This document shows, in pieces, positions 1 to 7,464 of a stretch of 13,035 nt of DNA (its first letter is position 1; every line of letters begins with the position of its first letter). Origin of the DNA: Methanosarcinales archaeon (GTDB lineage Archaea; Halobacteriota; Methanosarcinia; Methanosarcinales; Methanogasteraceae); assembly GCA_030605805.1 (NCBI GenBank), contig JAUWHQ010000128.1:1-13035 (forward strand), given 5' to 3'. The position numbers and the translations under genes are program-made. The notes beneath the pieces were generated by a model, which had not been told where the DNA came from, did not search any database, and worked only from the letters and a program-made list of their open reading frames with translations.

Positions 1-1
1 G

Positions 2-1258
2 CGAGGCGAGGTCGTGGTGATCGCTGCGACCAACCGCCCGAATGATATCGATCTTGCGCTGCGGCGGGGCGGCAGGTTCGATCGCGAGATCGACATCGGG
101 GTCCCTGACCGAAACGGCAGGTTTGAGATACTGCAGGTCCACACGAGAGGGATGCCGCTTGATGACGAGATGCAGGAAAAAGGTCTTGAGGAGCTTGCCG
201 AGCTCACGCACGGCTTTGTCGGTGCTGACACCGCGTCGCTCTGCAAGGAAGCGGCTATGCATGCGCTGCGCAGAACCATGAAAGAGCTCGATCTCGAGGA
301 TGATATCCCGTCAGAGTCGCTCGATCAACTGATTGTAACAAAGACAGACTTTTACGAGGCGATGAGGTCTATTGAACCTTCTGCAATGCGTGAGGTGTTT
401 GTTGAGGTGCCGAAAGTGAGATGGAGTGATATCGGCGGGCTTGAAGCGCAGAAGCAGGAATTAATCGAGATCGTGGAGTGGCCCCTGCGTTATCCCGGGA
501 TATTCGGGGCTATCGGCACAACTCCGCCGACCGGAGTGCTGCTTTATGGTCCGACAGGCACAGGAAAGACCCTGCTCGCAAAAGCGGTTGCCACCGAGAG
601 TTCTGCGAATTTTATAAGCATCAAGGGACCTGAACTGCTGAGCAAATATGTCGGCGAATCAGAGAAGGCGATCCGAGAGATATTCCGTAAGGCACGGCAG
701 GCTTCTCCTGCGATCATATTCTTTGACGAGGTCGATTCGATCGTGCCTGCGAGAGGGAGCAGCGCAGACTCCTTCGTGACCGAACGGGTCGTCTCGCAGA
801 TCCTGACAGAACTTGACGGACTCGAGGAACTGCGCGATGTGGTCGTGATCGCTGCTACCAACCGCATCGACCTGATCGACCCGGCACTGATCAGGGCAGG
901 AAGGATCGACCGCCTCATCCACATACCGATGCCTGATAAGGAGGCACGATTAAGGATCTTTGGGATCCATCTCGAAGGTAAGCCGCTCTCTGATGACGTA
1001 TCAGCATCAGAGCTCACCGATGCGACCGACGGGTACTCGGGTGCCGACATTCACACCGTATGCAGGGAGGCTGCCATACTTGCGCTGCGTGAGGTGATGT
1101 CAGAGGCGGGCGAAGGTGCCGATGCTGATGTGATGGCACTCGTAAGCAGTGTCAGGATCACGAGGGGGCACTTTGAGCGGGCGATTGAGTATGTTGGGTC
1201 GGCAGGGACAGCGGTACGGGAGCAGAGGTACGGCGAAACATGCATTCCACGGACGTAA
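2..1258 (+). CDS. cdc48: Cdc48/VAT-type AAA+ ATPase, 3' part only
   Basis: Homologue of archaeal VAT/Cdc48 and eukaryotic p97: a hexameric cytosolic double-ring ATPase that unfolds proteins, often for the proteasome. The reading frame is already open at base 2, so the N domain and most of ring D1 lie off the left edge; about 418 residues are visible. The first part is the end of D1, with the sensor stretch VVVIAATNRP and the arginine-finger motif LRRGGRFDRE. Ring D2 is complete: Walker A GPTGTGKT at 548-571, pore loop KYVGES near 644-661, Walker B IIFFDE at 713-730, sensor-1 AATNR, and arginine fingers in IRAGRIDR near 890-913. Two details are unusual. The second Walker A residue, normally Pro, is Thr, and the tail after the last helix is short and unlike the usual VAT ending (it stops at IPRT). 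Family identity is very secure. The gene stands alone before a differently structured MFS gene. Confidence 0.95.
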   Translation, partial: RGEVVVIAATNRPNDIDLALRRGGRFDREIDIGVPDRNGRFEILQVHTRGMPLDDEMQEKGLEELAELTHGFVGADTASLCKEAAMHALRRTMKELDLEDDIPSESLDQLIVTKTDFYEAMRSIEPSAMREVFVEVPKVRWSDIGGLEAQKQELIEIVEWPLRYPGIFGAIGTTPPTGVLLYGPTGTGKTLLAKAVATESSANFISIKGPELLSKYVGESEKAIREIFRKARQASPAIIFFDEVDSIVPARGSSADSFVTERVVSQILTELDGLEELRDVVVIAATNRIDLIDPALIRAGRIDRLIHIPMPDKEARLRIFGIHLEGKPLSDDVSASELTDATDGYSGADIHTVCREAAILALREVMSEAGEGADADVMALVSSVRITRGHFERAIEYVGSAGTAVREQRYGETCIPRT

Positions 1259-1373
1259 GGCTCGATTTTGACACTTTGGTACGGTGCTACACAGCAAACG
1301 GGGGTTGTACCGGGTGTGTCCGTGTTTCATCTCGTTGTGACTGATTTGCATATAGACCGGATCATTTAGGAGC

Positions 1374-1409
1374 AGGTGAAGCCATAATATGACCACCGAT
1401 CAGACATGA
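1374..1409 (+). promoter_or_regulatory. Shine-Dalgarno and six-codon leader overlapping the MFS start
   Basis: AGGTGA at 1374-1379 lies nine bases before an ATG at 1389. That ATG opens a six-codon frame (M-T-T-D-Q-T) whose TGA overlaps the MFS start codon as ATGA at 1406-1409. The MFS start has no ribosome-binding site of its own at normal distance, and its frame is closed upstream by TAA at 1385. The layout is that of translational coupling through a mini-ORF. The bases are directly seen; the function is inference. Confidence 0.4.
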
Positions 1410-2485
1410 AACTGAATTCAATCCAGTTCTTCACCAACGCATCGATGATGATATCGATGATGCTCATTCCGGTTATTGCAGCGAATATCGGAGCCAATCG
1501 TATACAGATAGGCGTTATCGTTGGTGTATATGGTTTGTGCCTGTTTATTTCGTCTTACGTGTTCAGCAAGGCTGCTGATGCGTGGAACATCAAAAAACTG
1601 CTCGTGGCAGGTCTTGCACTTTCGGCAGTCGCCTACTTTCTGCAGGTATTCGCGGACGACCCGCTTGGTCTCGGACTGGCGCGGGGTTTTCTTGGGATCT
1701 GCATCGGCATGTACCCGGCAGCATTGATCATGCATGTCTACGGGACGGGACGGAGTATCGGCAAGTTCAGTTCGTTTGGCGCGCTCGGGTGGGCTGCAGG
1801 ATTCTTTGTAGCCGGACTTATCGGAAACTATGACCTCATATTCATTTCAAGTTCCGTTCTCGTGATATTATCGGTCATCATCGCCATGCGCCTACCTGAT
1901 GTCGAAGTTCAGAAAATTAAGGTAGAGTACATGTCGCTTGCCACAGTGAAGGCAAACTGGGACATATACCTGACATTCATGCTTCGGCATACCGGAGCCA
2001 CAGCCGTCTGGGTGATTTTTCCGCTGTATCTGATCACTCTCGGGGCAGACGAGTTCTGGATCGGCGTGATATACTGCATCAATCCGCTGGCGCAGTTTTT
2101 CATAATGCGGCGGCTCGATGGTATGGATACGGTATCGCTTGTTAGATATGGGTACCTTGTGTCAGTGGTCGCATTCTTAAGTTTCATCCCGCCGACGACC
2201 TTTTATTATATAATACCAGGCATGATTCTGATCGCTGTTTCGTGGTCGTTTCTGTATGTCGGGTCAACCGAGCTCCTGCTCAGCCGAAACCCTGACAAAG
2301 CGACAGCCGCGGGTTTGATCACCTCGGTGATCAGTCTCTCGTCAGTGGTGGGTTCTCTGCTCGGAGGCGTCGTCTCGTATTACTGCGGATTTATCGCAGT
2401 GCTCGTGCTTGCAGGGGGCTTAAGTTTCATCAGTTTCCTGATTCTGGCAGCCGGGGTCGCCCCGGATTCATCGATTCCGCGATAA
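1406..2485 (+). CDS. Major facilitator superfamily (MFS) permease
   Basis: Probable secondary transporter of the cytoplasmic membrane; substrate not predictable. The 359 residues contain about twelve hydrophobic segments, roughly at 8-27, 36-54, 64-82, 87-110, 121-139, 144-161, 187-209, 216-234, 247-263, 266-290, 300-322 and 327-349. A longer polar loop at about 163-186 separates the two six-helix halves, as is typical for MFS. The loop after helix 2 (SKAADAWNIKKLL) is a loose form of the MFS loop motif G-x-x-x-D-x-x-G-R-R/K. Helix 5 carries a Gly/Ala-rich stretch. The protein is slightly shorter than the usual 400 residues, with short termini. The start is the only one possible: an in-frame TAA lies at 1385 with no ATG, GTG or TTG between. 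Downstream the gene converges on the DRTGG gene, with 67 bp between the stops. Confidence 0.85.
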   Translation: MKLNSIQFFTNASMMISMMLIPVIAANIGANRIQIGVIVGVYGLCLFISSYVFSKAADAWNIKKLLVAGLALSAVAYFLQVFADDPLGLGLARGFLGICIGMYPAALIMHVYGTGRSIGKFSSFGALGWAAGFFVAGLIGNYDLIFISSSVLVILSVIIAMRLPDVEVQKIKVEYMSLATVKANWDIYLTFMLRHTGATAVWVIFPLYLITLGADEFWIGVIYCINPLAQFFIMRRLDGMDTVSLVRYGYLVSVVAFLSFIPPTTFYYIIPGMILIAVSWSFLYVGSTELLLSRNPDKATAAGLITSVISLSSVVGSLLGGVVSYYCGFIAVLVLAGGLSFISFLILAAGVAPDSSIPR

Positions 2486-2552
2486 CGATTAAGCGTACTA
2501 AAATCACATATCCCACGAATCCCAATTACACCGTACCCGGGGTCCCTCATCG

Positions 2553-3617
2553 TCACACCGTCACCCCGATCTCGCTACAAAGCGCACTCATATCCACGTG
2601 CTCATCCAGCAGTTCCTCGATCCGGCGCAGCTTCTCCTCACCAAGAATCCGGGCTTTTCCCATGATGATCTCCATCTCTTCCACCGTGCTCATGGTATCC
2701 CCGGAGACGACCATCACAGGCACGCCCCGTTCCTTTGCCGTCCCAAGGATCGTGGAGCTCGGATACAGGCTGCCTGTCAGTATGATGCATTTTGTGCCCG
2801 CCTCAAGCGCAGCCAGTTGAATATCGGAACGGTCCCCGCCCGTGATCAGTGCAAAGTTCTTCACACGCCTGAAATACCGAAGAGCCGTGTTTGCCTCCAT
2901 TGCGCCGACAAAGAAGTGCTCCACGAGGGTATCGCGCTTATCATCCCTGATCAGGATCTCGCTTCCAAGGGAATCTGCGATCTCTCCGACAGAGACGGAT
3001 TTCAACATCGGATCTCTCGGTATTATCCCGAATACTTTTATTCCATGTCTTTCAAGGAACGGGACCGCAAGATCGGCTGCTTCGTCCGGGTCGAGCACAT
3101 CATTCAGCACGACTCCGATGAGCAGGTCAGGATCCCCGATCATCCTGAGGTCGTTTAGGATGTTATCGACCTCCTGCATGTCATGGTATCTGCTTATGAG
3201 AAGAATCCTTGTGTCCAGAAGCTTCGCCATGTCGATATCAGACATATCGTACATGATTCCGCCGGCAAGATCCTCGTTGCCCTCGATGATCATCGCGTCC
3301 TTTCCTCTCGATAACTTCTCATAAGCTTCCTTGATCTCGCTGCCGATATCCACGCCTTTTGTAAGCGCACGGTGATAAAAATCATGCGTGAGCATCACAG
3401 GAGTCATAGTCTCAGGGGGGTCGGTAAGCCCGATAGCCGCCCTGATGTTCCTTGCATCCGCGTCCACCAGCACGCCATCGATCTCGCGGAACTGGTTCCC
3501 AAACGGCTTCATATATCCGACCTTCAGCCCTTTTTTTCTGAGTATGAGGCTGATGCCCATGCAAACAGCACTCTTTCCTGAATATCCCTCACATGACCCG
3601 ATTAATATGGATTTCAT
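2553..3617 (-). CDS. BioD-like P-loop protein with DRTGG domain (Pta N-terminal-like, COG0857 type)
   Basis: Resembles the N-terminal, non-catalytic half of long phosphotransacetylases: a dethiobiotin-synthetase-like P-loop domain followed by a DRTGG domain. The phosphotransacetylase catalytic domain itself is absent. The P-loop is GSCEGYSGKS (residues 7-16), with the conserved KPFG near 37-40 and IIEGNEDL near 110-117. The second half carries ITGGDRSDIQ at about 258-267, the hallmark of DRTGG, followed by ILTGSLYPSS and VPVMVVSGDT. In bacterial Pta this part has a regulatory role; in stand-alone archaeal copies the role is not established. The start at 3617 is chosen over an ATG six bases earlier because GGAGG lies seven bases before 3617 but only one base before 3623. 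Its Shine-Dalgarno sits inside the end of the synthetase gene, so translation is coupled. A partner or regulator of that enzyme is a reasonable inference. Confidence 0.82.
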   Translation of the reverse strand: MKSILIGSCEGYSGKSAVCMGISLILRKKGLKVGYMKPFGNQFREIDGVLVDADARNIRAAIGLTDPPETMTPVMLTHDFYHRALTKGVDIGSEIKEAYEKLSRGKDAMIIEGNEDLAGGIMYDMSDIDMAKLLDTRILLISRYHDMQEVDNILNDLRMIGDPDLLIGVVLNDVLDPDEAADLAVPFLERHGIKVFGIIPRDPMLKSVSVGEIADSLGSEILIRDDKRDTLVEHFFVGAMEANTALRYFRRVKNFALITGGDRSDIQLAALEAGTKCIILTGSLYPSSTILGTAKERGVPVMVVSGDTMSTVEEMEIIMGKARILGEEKLRRIEELLDEHVDMSALCSEIGVTV

Positions 3618-3619
3618 AT

Positions 3620-5695
3620 TCATTCCTCCAGTGTAAGCCTTATGTCAACCGCAACGCACCCATCTTCGAAAACGAGCAGGGGATTGATGTCCATCTCCAC
3701 GATTTCCGGGAAATCGGTGCATAATTTTGAAAAACGGAGCAAACTTTCCTTTATCGCAGCGATATCCGACGGTTTCTCCCCCCGGATGCCAAGAAGCATC
3801 GGATACGCCCTGATCTCCTTTATCATTTCATCGGCATCCTTTTCGGTGAGGGGAGCGATCCTGAATGCCACGTCCTTTAACACCTCCACCGATATCCCGC
3901 CGAGTCCGAACATGATCATCGGTCCGAACTGGGGGTCCCGGTTCATGCCGATGATAATTTCCCTGCCGCCTTCAAGCATCTTCTGGACCAGCACACCCTC
4001 GATCCTGGCTCCGGGCATGTAGCGGTGGATCCGGTGCATCATGCCGTCATAGACGACGCCTGCCTCTTTTGCATCCCTGATGTCTGTTCGCACCCCGCCG
4101 ACATCGGTCTTGTGCGATATGTCTGCTGACACCACCTTCATGACCACCGGGTATCCGATGCGGCTGGCAGCCTCAATCGCCTGCTTTCTGGTGGAAGCCA
4201 CGATCGATTCTGCCACAGGTATCCCGTATTTTTTTAGCATGGGCAGACATTCGACCCCCGGTCTTTTATTCCCCAGTTTTCTCTCATTATCAAGAATCTC
4301 CTGCACTGCCTTTCGGTCAACGCCACAATCCGGTGGATATGTGCGCGTTCGTGCAGTGATCTCTGCATAATCGATCATTGCACGCATCGCCCGTGCAGCC
4401 CGCTCAGGGAACGGATAGTTCGGGACCCTGCCCGCAGAAAGGATTTTCTCGCCCTTCCGTGCCTGCGCCCCACCCATCAGCGATACAAGAATCGGTTTCG
4501 ATGATTTCCGGTTTGCATCAATGATGATCTCTGCGATCCGCTCCATGTCGGTCATAGCCTGCGGCGACGCAAGAACGATGACGCCGCTGACATTGTCGTC
4601 ACTGATGACCGCTTCGATTGCATCTCTGTACAGTTCGGGCACGGCATCCCCGAGCACGTCCACCGGGTTGTAGATGTTTGCAGCCGCAGGAAGGCATGAT
4701 CTGAGCGTCTCGATCGTCTCAGGCTTAAATGAGGCAATCCTCATGCCGAGCGTTTCGCATGTATCCGTGGCGAGCACGCCGGGTCCGCCTGCATTGGTGA
4801 TGATCGCGATCCTGTCGCCGACTGGTAGCTGCTGATACGCGAAAGCAAGCCCGTAATCAAACATCGCTTCGATCGATGAGGCTCTGATCACGCCGCTCTG
4901 GCGGAATGCAGCGTTATACGCGACATCAGAGCCTGCAAGAGTTCCTGTGTGCGATGACACCGCTCGTGCACCTGAACCTGTACTACCTGCCTTTATCACG
5001 ATGATCGGCTTCTTATCTGCCGTGACGCTGCCGGCGATATCCATAAATTCTCTTCCGTTCTTTATTCCTTCCAGATACAGCAGTATCACGCTTGTTTCGT
5101 CGTCCTCTGCCATCGCCTGGATGATATCGTTCTCGGTGATGTCAGCTTTGTTGCCAAGACTGACAAAGATCGAGAATCCGAACCGCTTGATCTCTGCCCA
5201 GTCAAGAATTGCGGTACAGAGCGCGCCACTCTGTGATGCGAGACCGATATCCCCTGGAATCGCCATGCCCGCAGCAAAGGATGCATTGATTCCTGAATGC
5301 GTATCAATGAAACCGAGGCTGTTTGGTCCAAGCATCCTCATGCCGTATTCTTTGATGATATCAACACATTCCATCTCCAGTTCTGCGGCTCCTGCTTCCT
5401 TGAAACCGGCTGAGATGACTGCTGTGTTCCTAACCCCTTTCTCCCCGCATTCCCGGAGCACTCCGGGCACGCCTTTCGCAGGCACGACTATGACCGCAAG
5501 ATCGACATGCGGCGCGCTGGTGATATCAGGGTAGCACCTCAATCCGTTGATCTCATCAGACTTCGGATTTATCGGATAGATCGCCCCCGTAAACCCCTCT
5601 CTGATGTTTTCGAGCACGATCCTCCCGACTTTCCCCTCTTCGCGGGACGCGCCAACGATGGCTACCGAGGCAGGTCTGAAGAATTTTTCAAGCAT
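3620..5695 (-). CDS. acd: Acetate/acyl-CoA ligase (ADP-forming), alpha-beta fusion
   Basis: Cytosolic enzyme of the ACD family: acyl-CoA + ADP + phosphate gives the acid + CoA + ATP, conserving energy at substrate level in archaea. The 691 residues match a fused alpha-beta form. In order: a CoA-binding Rossmann domain (about 8-100, with VAIVGASREEGKVG), succinyl-CoA-ligase-like domains (about 150-440), then an ATP-grasp domain (about 475-690). His249 in SSHTGTLAGSD is the expected phosphohistidine of the alpha part. His528 in DISHKTDVGGV fits the conserved His of the beta part that is thought to relay phosphate. Near the end, EMDINPLLV is a typical ATP-grasp metal-binding stretch. Acyl specificity cannot be read from the sequence. 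The start overlaps the PAC2 stop by one base (TAATG), and the stop lies at the DRTGG gene start, so this is the third gene of a four-gene operon. Confidence 0.93.
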   Translation of the reverse strand: MLEKFFRPASVAIVGASREEGKVGRIVLENIREGFTGAIYPINPKSDEINGLRCYPDITSAPHVDLAVIVVPAKGVPGVLRECGEKGVRNTAVISAGFKEAGAAELEMECVDIIKEYGMRMLGPNSLGFIDTHSGINASFAAGMAIPGDIGLASQSGALCTAILDWAEIKRFGFSIFVSLGNKADITENDIIQAMAEDDETSVILLYLEGIKNGREFMDIAGSVTADKKPIIVIKAGSTGSGARAVSSHTGTLAGSDVAYNAAFRQSGVIRASSIEAMFDYGLAFAYQQLPVGDRIAIITNAGGPGVLATDTCETLGMRIASFKPETIETLRSCLPAAANIYNPVDVLGDAVPELYRDAIEAVISDDNVSGVIVLASPQAMTDMERIAEIIIDANRKSSKPILVSLMGGAQARKGEKILSAGRVPNYPFPERAARAMRAMIDYAEITARTRTYPPDCGVDRKAVQEILDNERKLGNKRPGVECLPMLKKYGIPVAESIVASTRKQAIEAASRIGYPVVMKVVSADISHKTDVGGVRTDIRDAKEAGVVYDGMMHRIHRYMPGARIEGVLVQKMLEGGREIIIGMNRDPQFGPMIMFGLGGISVEVLKDVAFRIAPLTEKDADEMIKEIRAYPMLLGIRGEKPSDIAAIKESLLRFSKLCTDFPEIVEMDINPLLVFEDGCVAVDIRLTLEE
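3625..3629 (-). promoter_or_regulatory. Shine-Dalgarno that sets the start of the DRTGG gene
   Basis: On the minus strand GGAGG is followed by AATGAATATG. Seven bases separate it from the ATG at 3617, a normal distance, against one base to the ATG at 3623. The site lies within the last codons of the acyl-CoA synthetase. Confidence 0.7.
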
Positions 5696-6519
5696 TATCC
5701 GATATAACGCAGATCCTCATCACTCTTGGTCATGCCCATCTGCATCTGTTGCATTTCCTCCAGTTTTGCGACGACCTTCTCCATCTCAGCGGCATGTTCT
5801 TCGAGCGCCTGCATGTCCACCTCGATACCAAGTGCCTGACTGAGTACGCGAAGCACTGCCTGCGCGCTCATCGGATCTACGATGTATCCTGATGTGATCC
5901 CCATCAGGCAAGCTGCATCGATGTTCCGCTCCCTGCTCATGGCAAGCAGTAGCCCTGAAACGCCGATGATGCCGCCCCAGGGTTCGCTCTCCTGAAAATC
6001 GACACCATATTCGGTCAATTCCTCAACCATGTCCGGATTGTTGACAGCCCCGATCACGGTGCCTGTATCCTCCAGCTGACCGGTTGCATATCCGCCGAGT
6101 GTGTAGATTCTGGAGACATTAAACCGCTTCGCAATATCAAGAAAAACGTTGCAAAGGTGGTAATGCCCCTCGTTTGTTGCGCTCTGGTTGTCCCCGACCA
6201 GAATCAACAGATCGTTCTTTCCATCCTCTGACCGACATGCATAGATCTCGTTTCTGGCGAGTCTGACCGCGCAGTTATCGAGCACGATTGCCTGCGGTGG
6301 AAAATGAATCGAATAGATGTCGATGATCCGTGTTGCATGTAACTCGTCGATCAGGTGCTCGGCAACCAGTTTGCCAACGTGTCCGAAGCCGGGCAACCCC
6401 TCGATCAGGACCGGCGCGTGCAGTTCGATATCCTGCAGCTCGTGAATCGTGATATCGCTCGTGAATGTCAGTGGCTGGTCGTCTCCTCTGATCACCGTAG
6501 TGGTATAGTTGTTTGCCAT
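5695..6519 (-). CDS. PAC2 family protein (proteasome assembly chaperone-like)
   Basis: Archaeal member of the PAC2 family, related to eukaryotic proteasome assembly chaperones and to archaeal PbaA/PbaB-type proteins; exact role unknown. The signature EGLPGFGHVG is at residues 40-49, followed by LVGDNQSATNEGHYHL (about 107-122), TLGGYATGQLEDTG (about 140-153) and MGITSGYIVDPMSA (about 206-219). A Met/Glu-rich coiled-coil-like helix covers about 235-262, and the protein ends in DLRYIG. The tail recalls the hydrophobic-Tyr-any ending that docks on the proteasome, but the Tyr is third from the end, so it does not fit strictly. I chose ATG 6519; GTG at 6522 would add one residue, and neither has a clear ribosome-binding site. 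The PCNA stop ends six bases before this ATG, so reinitiation is likely. Confidence 0.88.
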   Translation of the reverse strand: MANNYTTTVIRGDDQPLTFTSDITIHELQDIELHAPVLIEGLPGFGHVGKLVAEHLIDELHATRIIDIYSIHFPPQAIVLDNCAVRLARNEIYACRSEDGKNDLLILVGDNQSATNEGHYHLCNVFLDIAKRFNVSRIYTLGGYATGQLEDTGTVIGAVNNPDMVEELTEYGVDFQESEPWGGIIGVSGLLLAMSRERNIDAACLMGITSGYIVDPMSAQAVLRVLSQALGIEVDMQALEEHAAEMEKVVAKLEEMQQMQMGMTKSDEDLRYIG

Positions 6520-6525
6520 CACTGA

Positions 6526-7263
6526 TCAGTCCGATTCGATACGTGGTGCAAGGACATATTTTACCATGCAGTCGCCGCCAGCAAGCTCAAACCGGATGCT
6601 CGCCGGTAGATCGCGCCCCAGATTGATGACAACCTCGCTTGCATTACCAACCCCCTTACTGATGTCAGACAGATAATCCAGCGAGTACAGCGACCTGACT
6701 TCAGCCGGGACGATGCTGATCAGATCAGAACCTGTGAGGTCCATGCTGACGTGATCGCTATCGCCGGTCGCCTCCATGAAGAATACTCCGTCACGCACGC
6801 CCATACTCATGTGGTCGCTCACCATCTCAGCCGCTTTGATCATGCGCCTGAATACCACCCCCGAAAGCGCAATCTCTGCCGGAAGATCGAGTACAGGCAC
6901 GGTCGGGGCTTTCCGCAGTGTCGATGGATCGAGCAGTGACAACTTATACGAAAACCCGCCCATTGTGATATCGAGCTTATGCGTGTTTGGGTCCAGTTCC
7001 AGCTCGATTTCACCGCTTCTGTCCGCCATACCGAGAACTTCGCTAAATCTACCCAGATCGACGCCGATTTCACATTCGGTTCCTTCCATAGATATGAATG
7101 CGTCACCTGCCAATTCGAGCGAGACCATCGCAGCATTCGCAGGATCGACAGCCCGTGCCACCAATTTATCCGATGAGATCTCAAAACGCGACTCATCGAT
7201 GATCGCTGAAATTGCTTTGATCGCATCCTGCAATATTTCTGCGCTTATAACTGCTTTGAACAA
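6526..7263 (-). CDS. pcn: DNA polymerase sliding clamp (PCNA)
   Basis: Trimeric ring that encircles DNA and tethers polymerase B/D, FEN1, ligase and other PIP-box proteins during replication and repair. From a TTG start the protein is 245 residues, the usual archaeal length, and begins FKAVISAEIL as the family does. Visible landmarks: RAVDPANAAMVSLEL at 37-51 (PCNA signature region), the interdomain connecting loop at about 110-128 (LLDPSTLRKAPTVPVLDLP), SLYSLDYLSDISKG at 191-204, and the C-terminal partner-binding end YVLAPRIE at 236-243. A longer version from ATG 7314 is open but would add 17 residues that the family lacks and would begin upstream of the predicted transcription start. GGAGG eight bases before TTG supports 7263. 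It is the first gene of the minus operon with PAC2, acyl-CoA ligase and DRTGG genes. Confidence 0.96.
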   Translation of the reverse strand: MFKAVISAEILQDAIKAISAIIDESRFEISSDKLVARAVDPANAAMVSLELAGDAFISMEGTECEIGVDLGRFSEVLGMADRSGEIELELDPNTHKLDITMGGFSYKLSLLDPSTLRKAPTVPVLDLPAEIALSGVVFRRMIKAAEMVSDHMSMGVRDGVFFMEATGDSDHVSMDLTGSDLISIVPAEVRSLYSLDYLSDISKGVGNASEVVINLGRDLPASIRFELAGGDCMVKYVLAPRIESD

Positions 7264-7271
7264 ATCTTTTC

Positions 7272-7276
7272 CCTCC
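7272..7276 (-). promoter_or_regulatory. Shine-Dalgarno that sets a TTG start for PCNA
   Basis: GGAGG on the minus strand lies eight bases before TTG 7263. No comparable site stands before the in-frame ATG at 7314. This supports the TTG as initiator. Confidence 0.7.
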
Positions 7277-7302
7277 GATAATATAACCAAATGGGGTTTA
7301 CG

Positions 7303-7310
7303 TATATTTA
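7303..7310 (-). promoter_or_regulatory. TATA box of the PCNA operon
   Basis: Minus-strand TAAATATA within GATAAATATACG fits the archaeal box. Transcription would start about 25 bases further on, near 7280. That leaves a leader of about 17 bases holding the Shine-Dalgarno and excludes the ATG at 7314. Confidence 0.5.
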
Positions 7311-7393
7311 TCATTAACCCCTGCTAACCATAATAGTTGATGCCGCAGGAAATGTGTTAAGTGCAACATATACGTGTAACACTGGTAAACGAA

Positions 7394-7401
7394 TACTTTA
7401 T
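7394..7401 (+). promoter_or_regulatory. Candidate TATA box of the rps13-rps4-rps11 genes
   Basis: TACTTTAT, preceded by the purine- and A-rich AAACGAA, is the best plus-strand candidate. It would start RNA near 7425, about 40 bases before the S13 ATG. A second AT-rich site, ACATATAC near 7364-7371, is an alternative. Confidence 0.3.
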
Positions 7402-7453
7402 CTACATCAAAACCGAGATCGAATTACGAATTACATATCCGCGGCTACGGCTC

Positions 7454-7458
7454 GGAGG
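7454..7458 (+). promoter_or_regulatory. Shine-Dalgarno that sets the S13 start
   Basis: GGAGG lies six bases before ATG 7465. An upstream in-frame ATG at 7354 lies before the likely transcription start and would add 37 residues foreign to the family. Confidence 0.75.
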
Positions 7459-7464
7459 AACAAT

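Noticed and set aside
4947..5534. Plus-strand 195-codon frame opposite the acyl-CoA ligase
   Set aside because: Shadow frame: the minus strand has full-length, motif-rich coding of a known enzyme family.
7354..7464. N-terminal extension of S13 from ATG 7354
   Set aside because: It lies upstream of the probable transcription start, lacks a ribosome-binding site and does not resemble S13; GGAGG before 7465 fixes the start.
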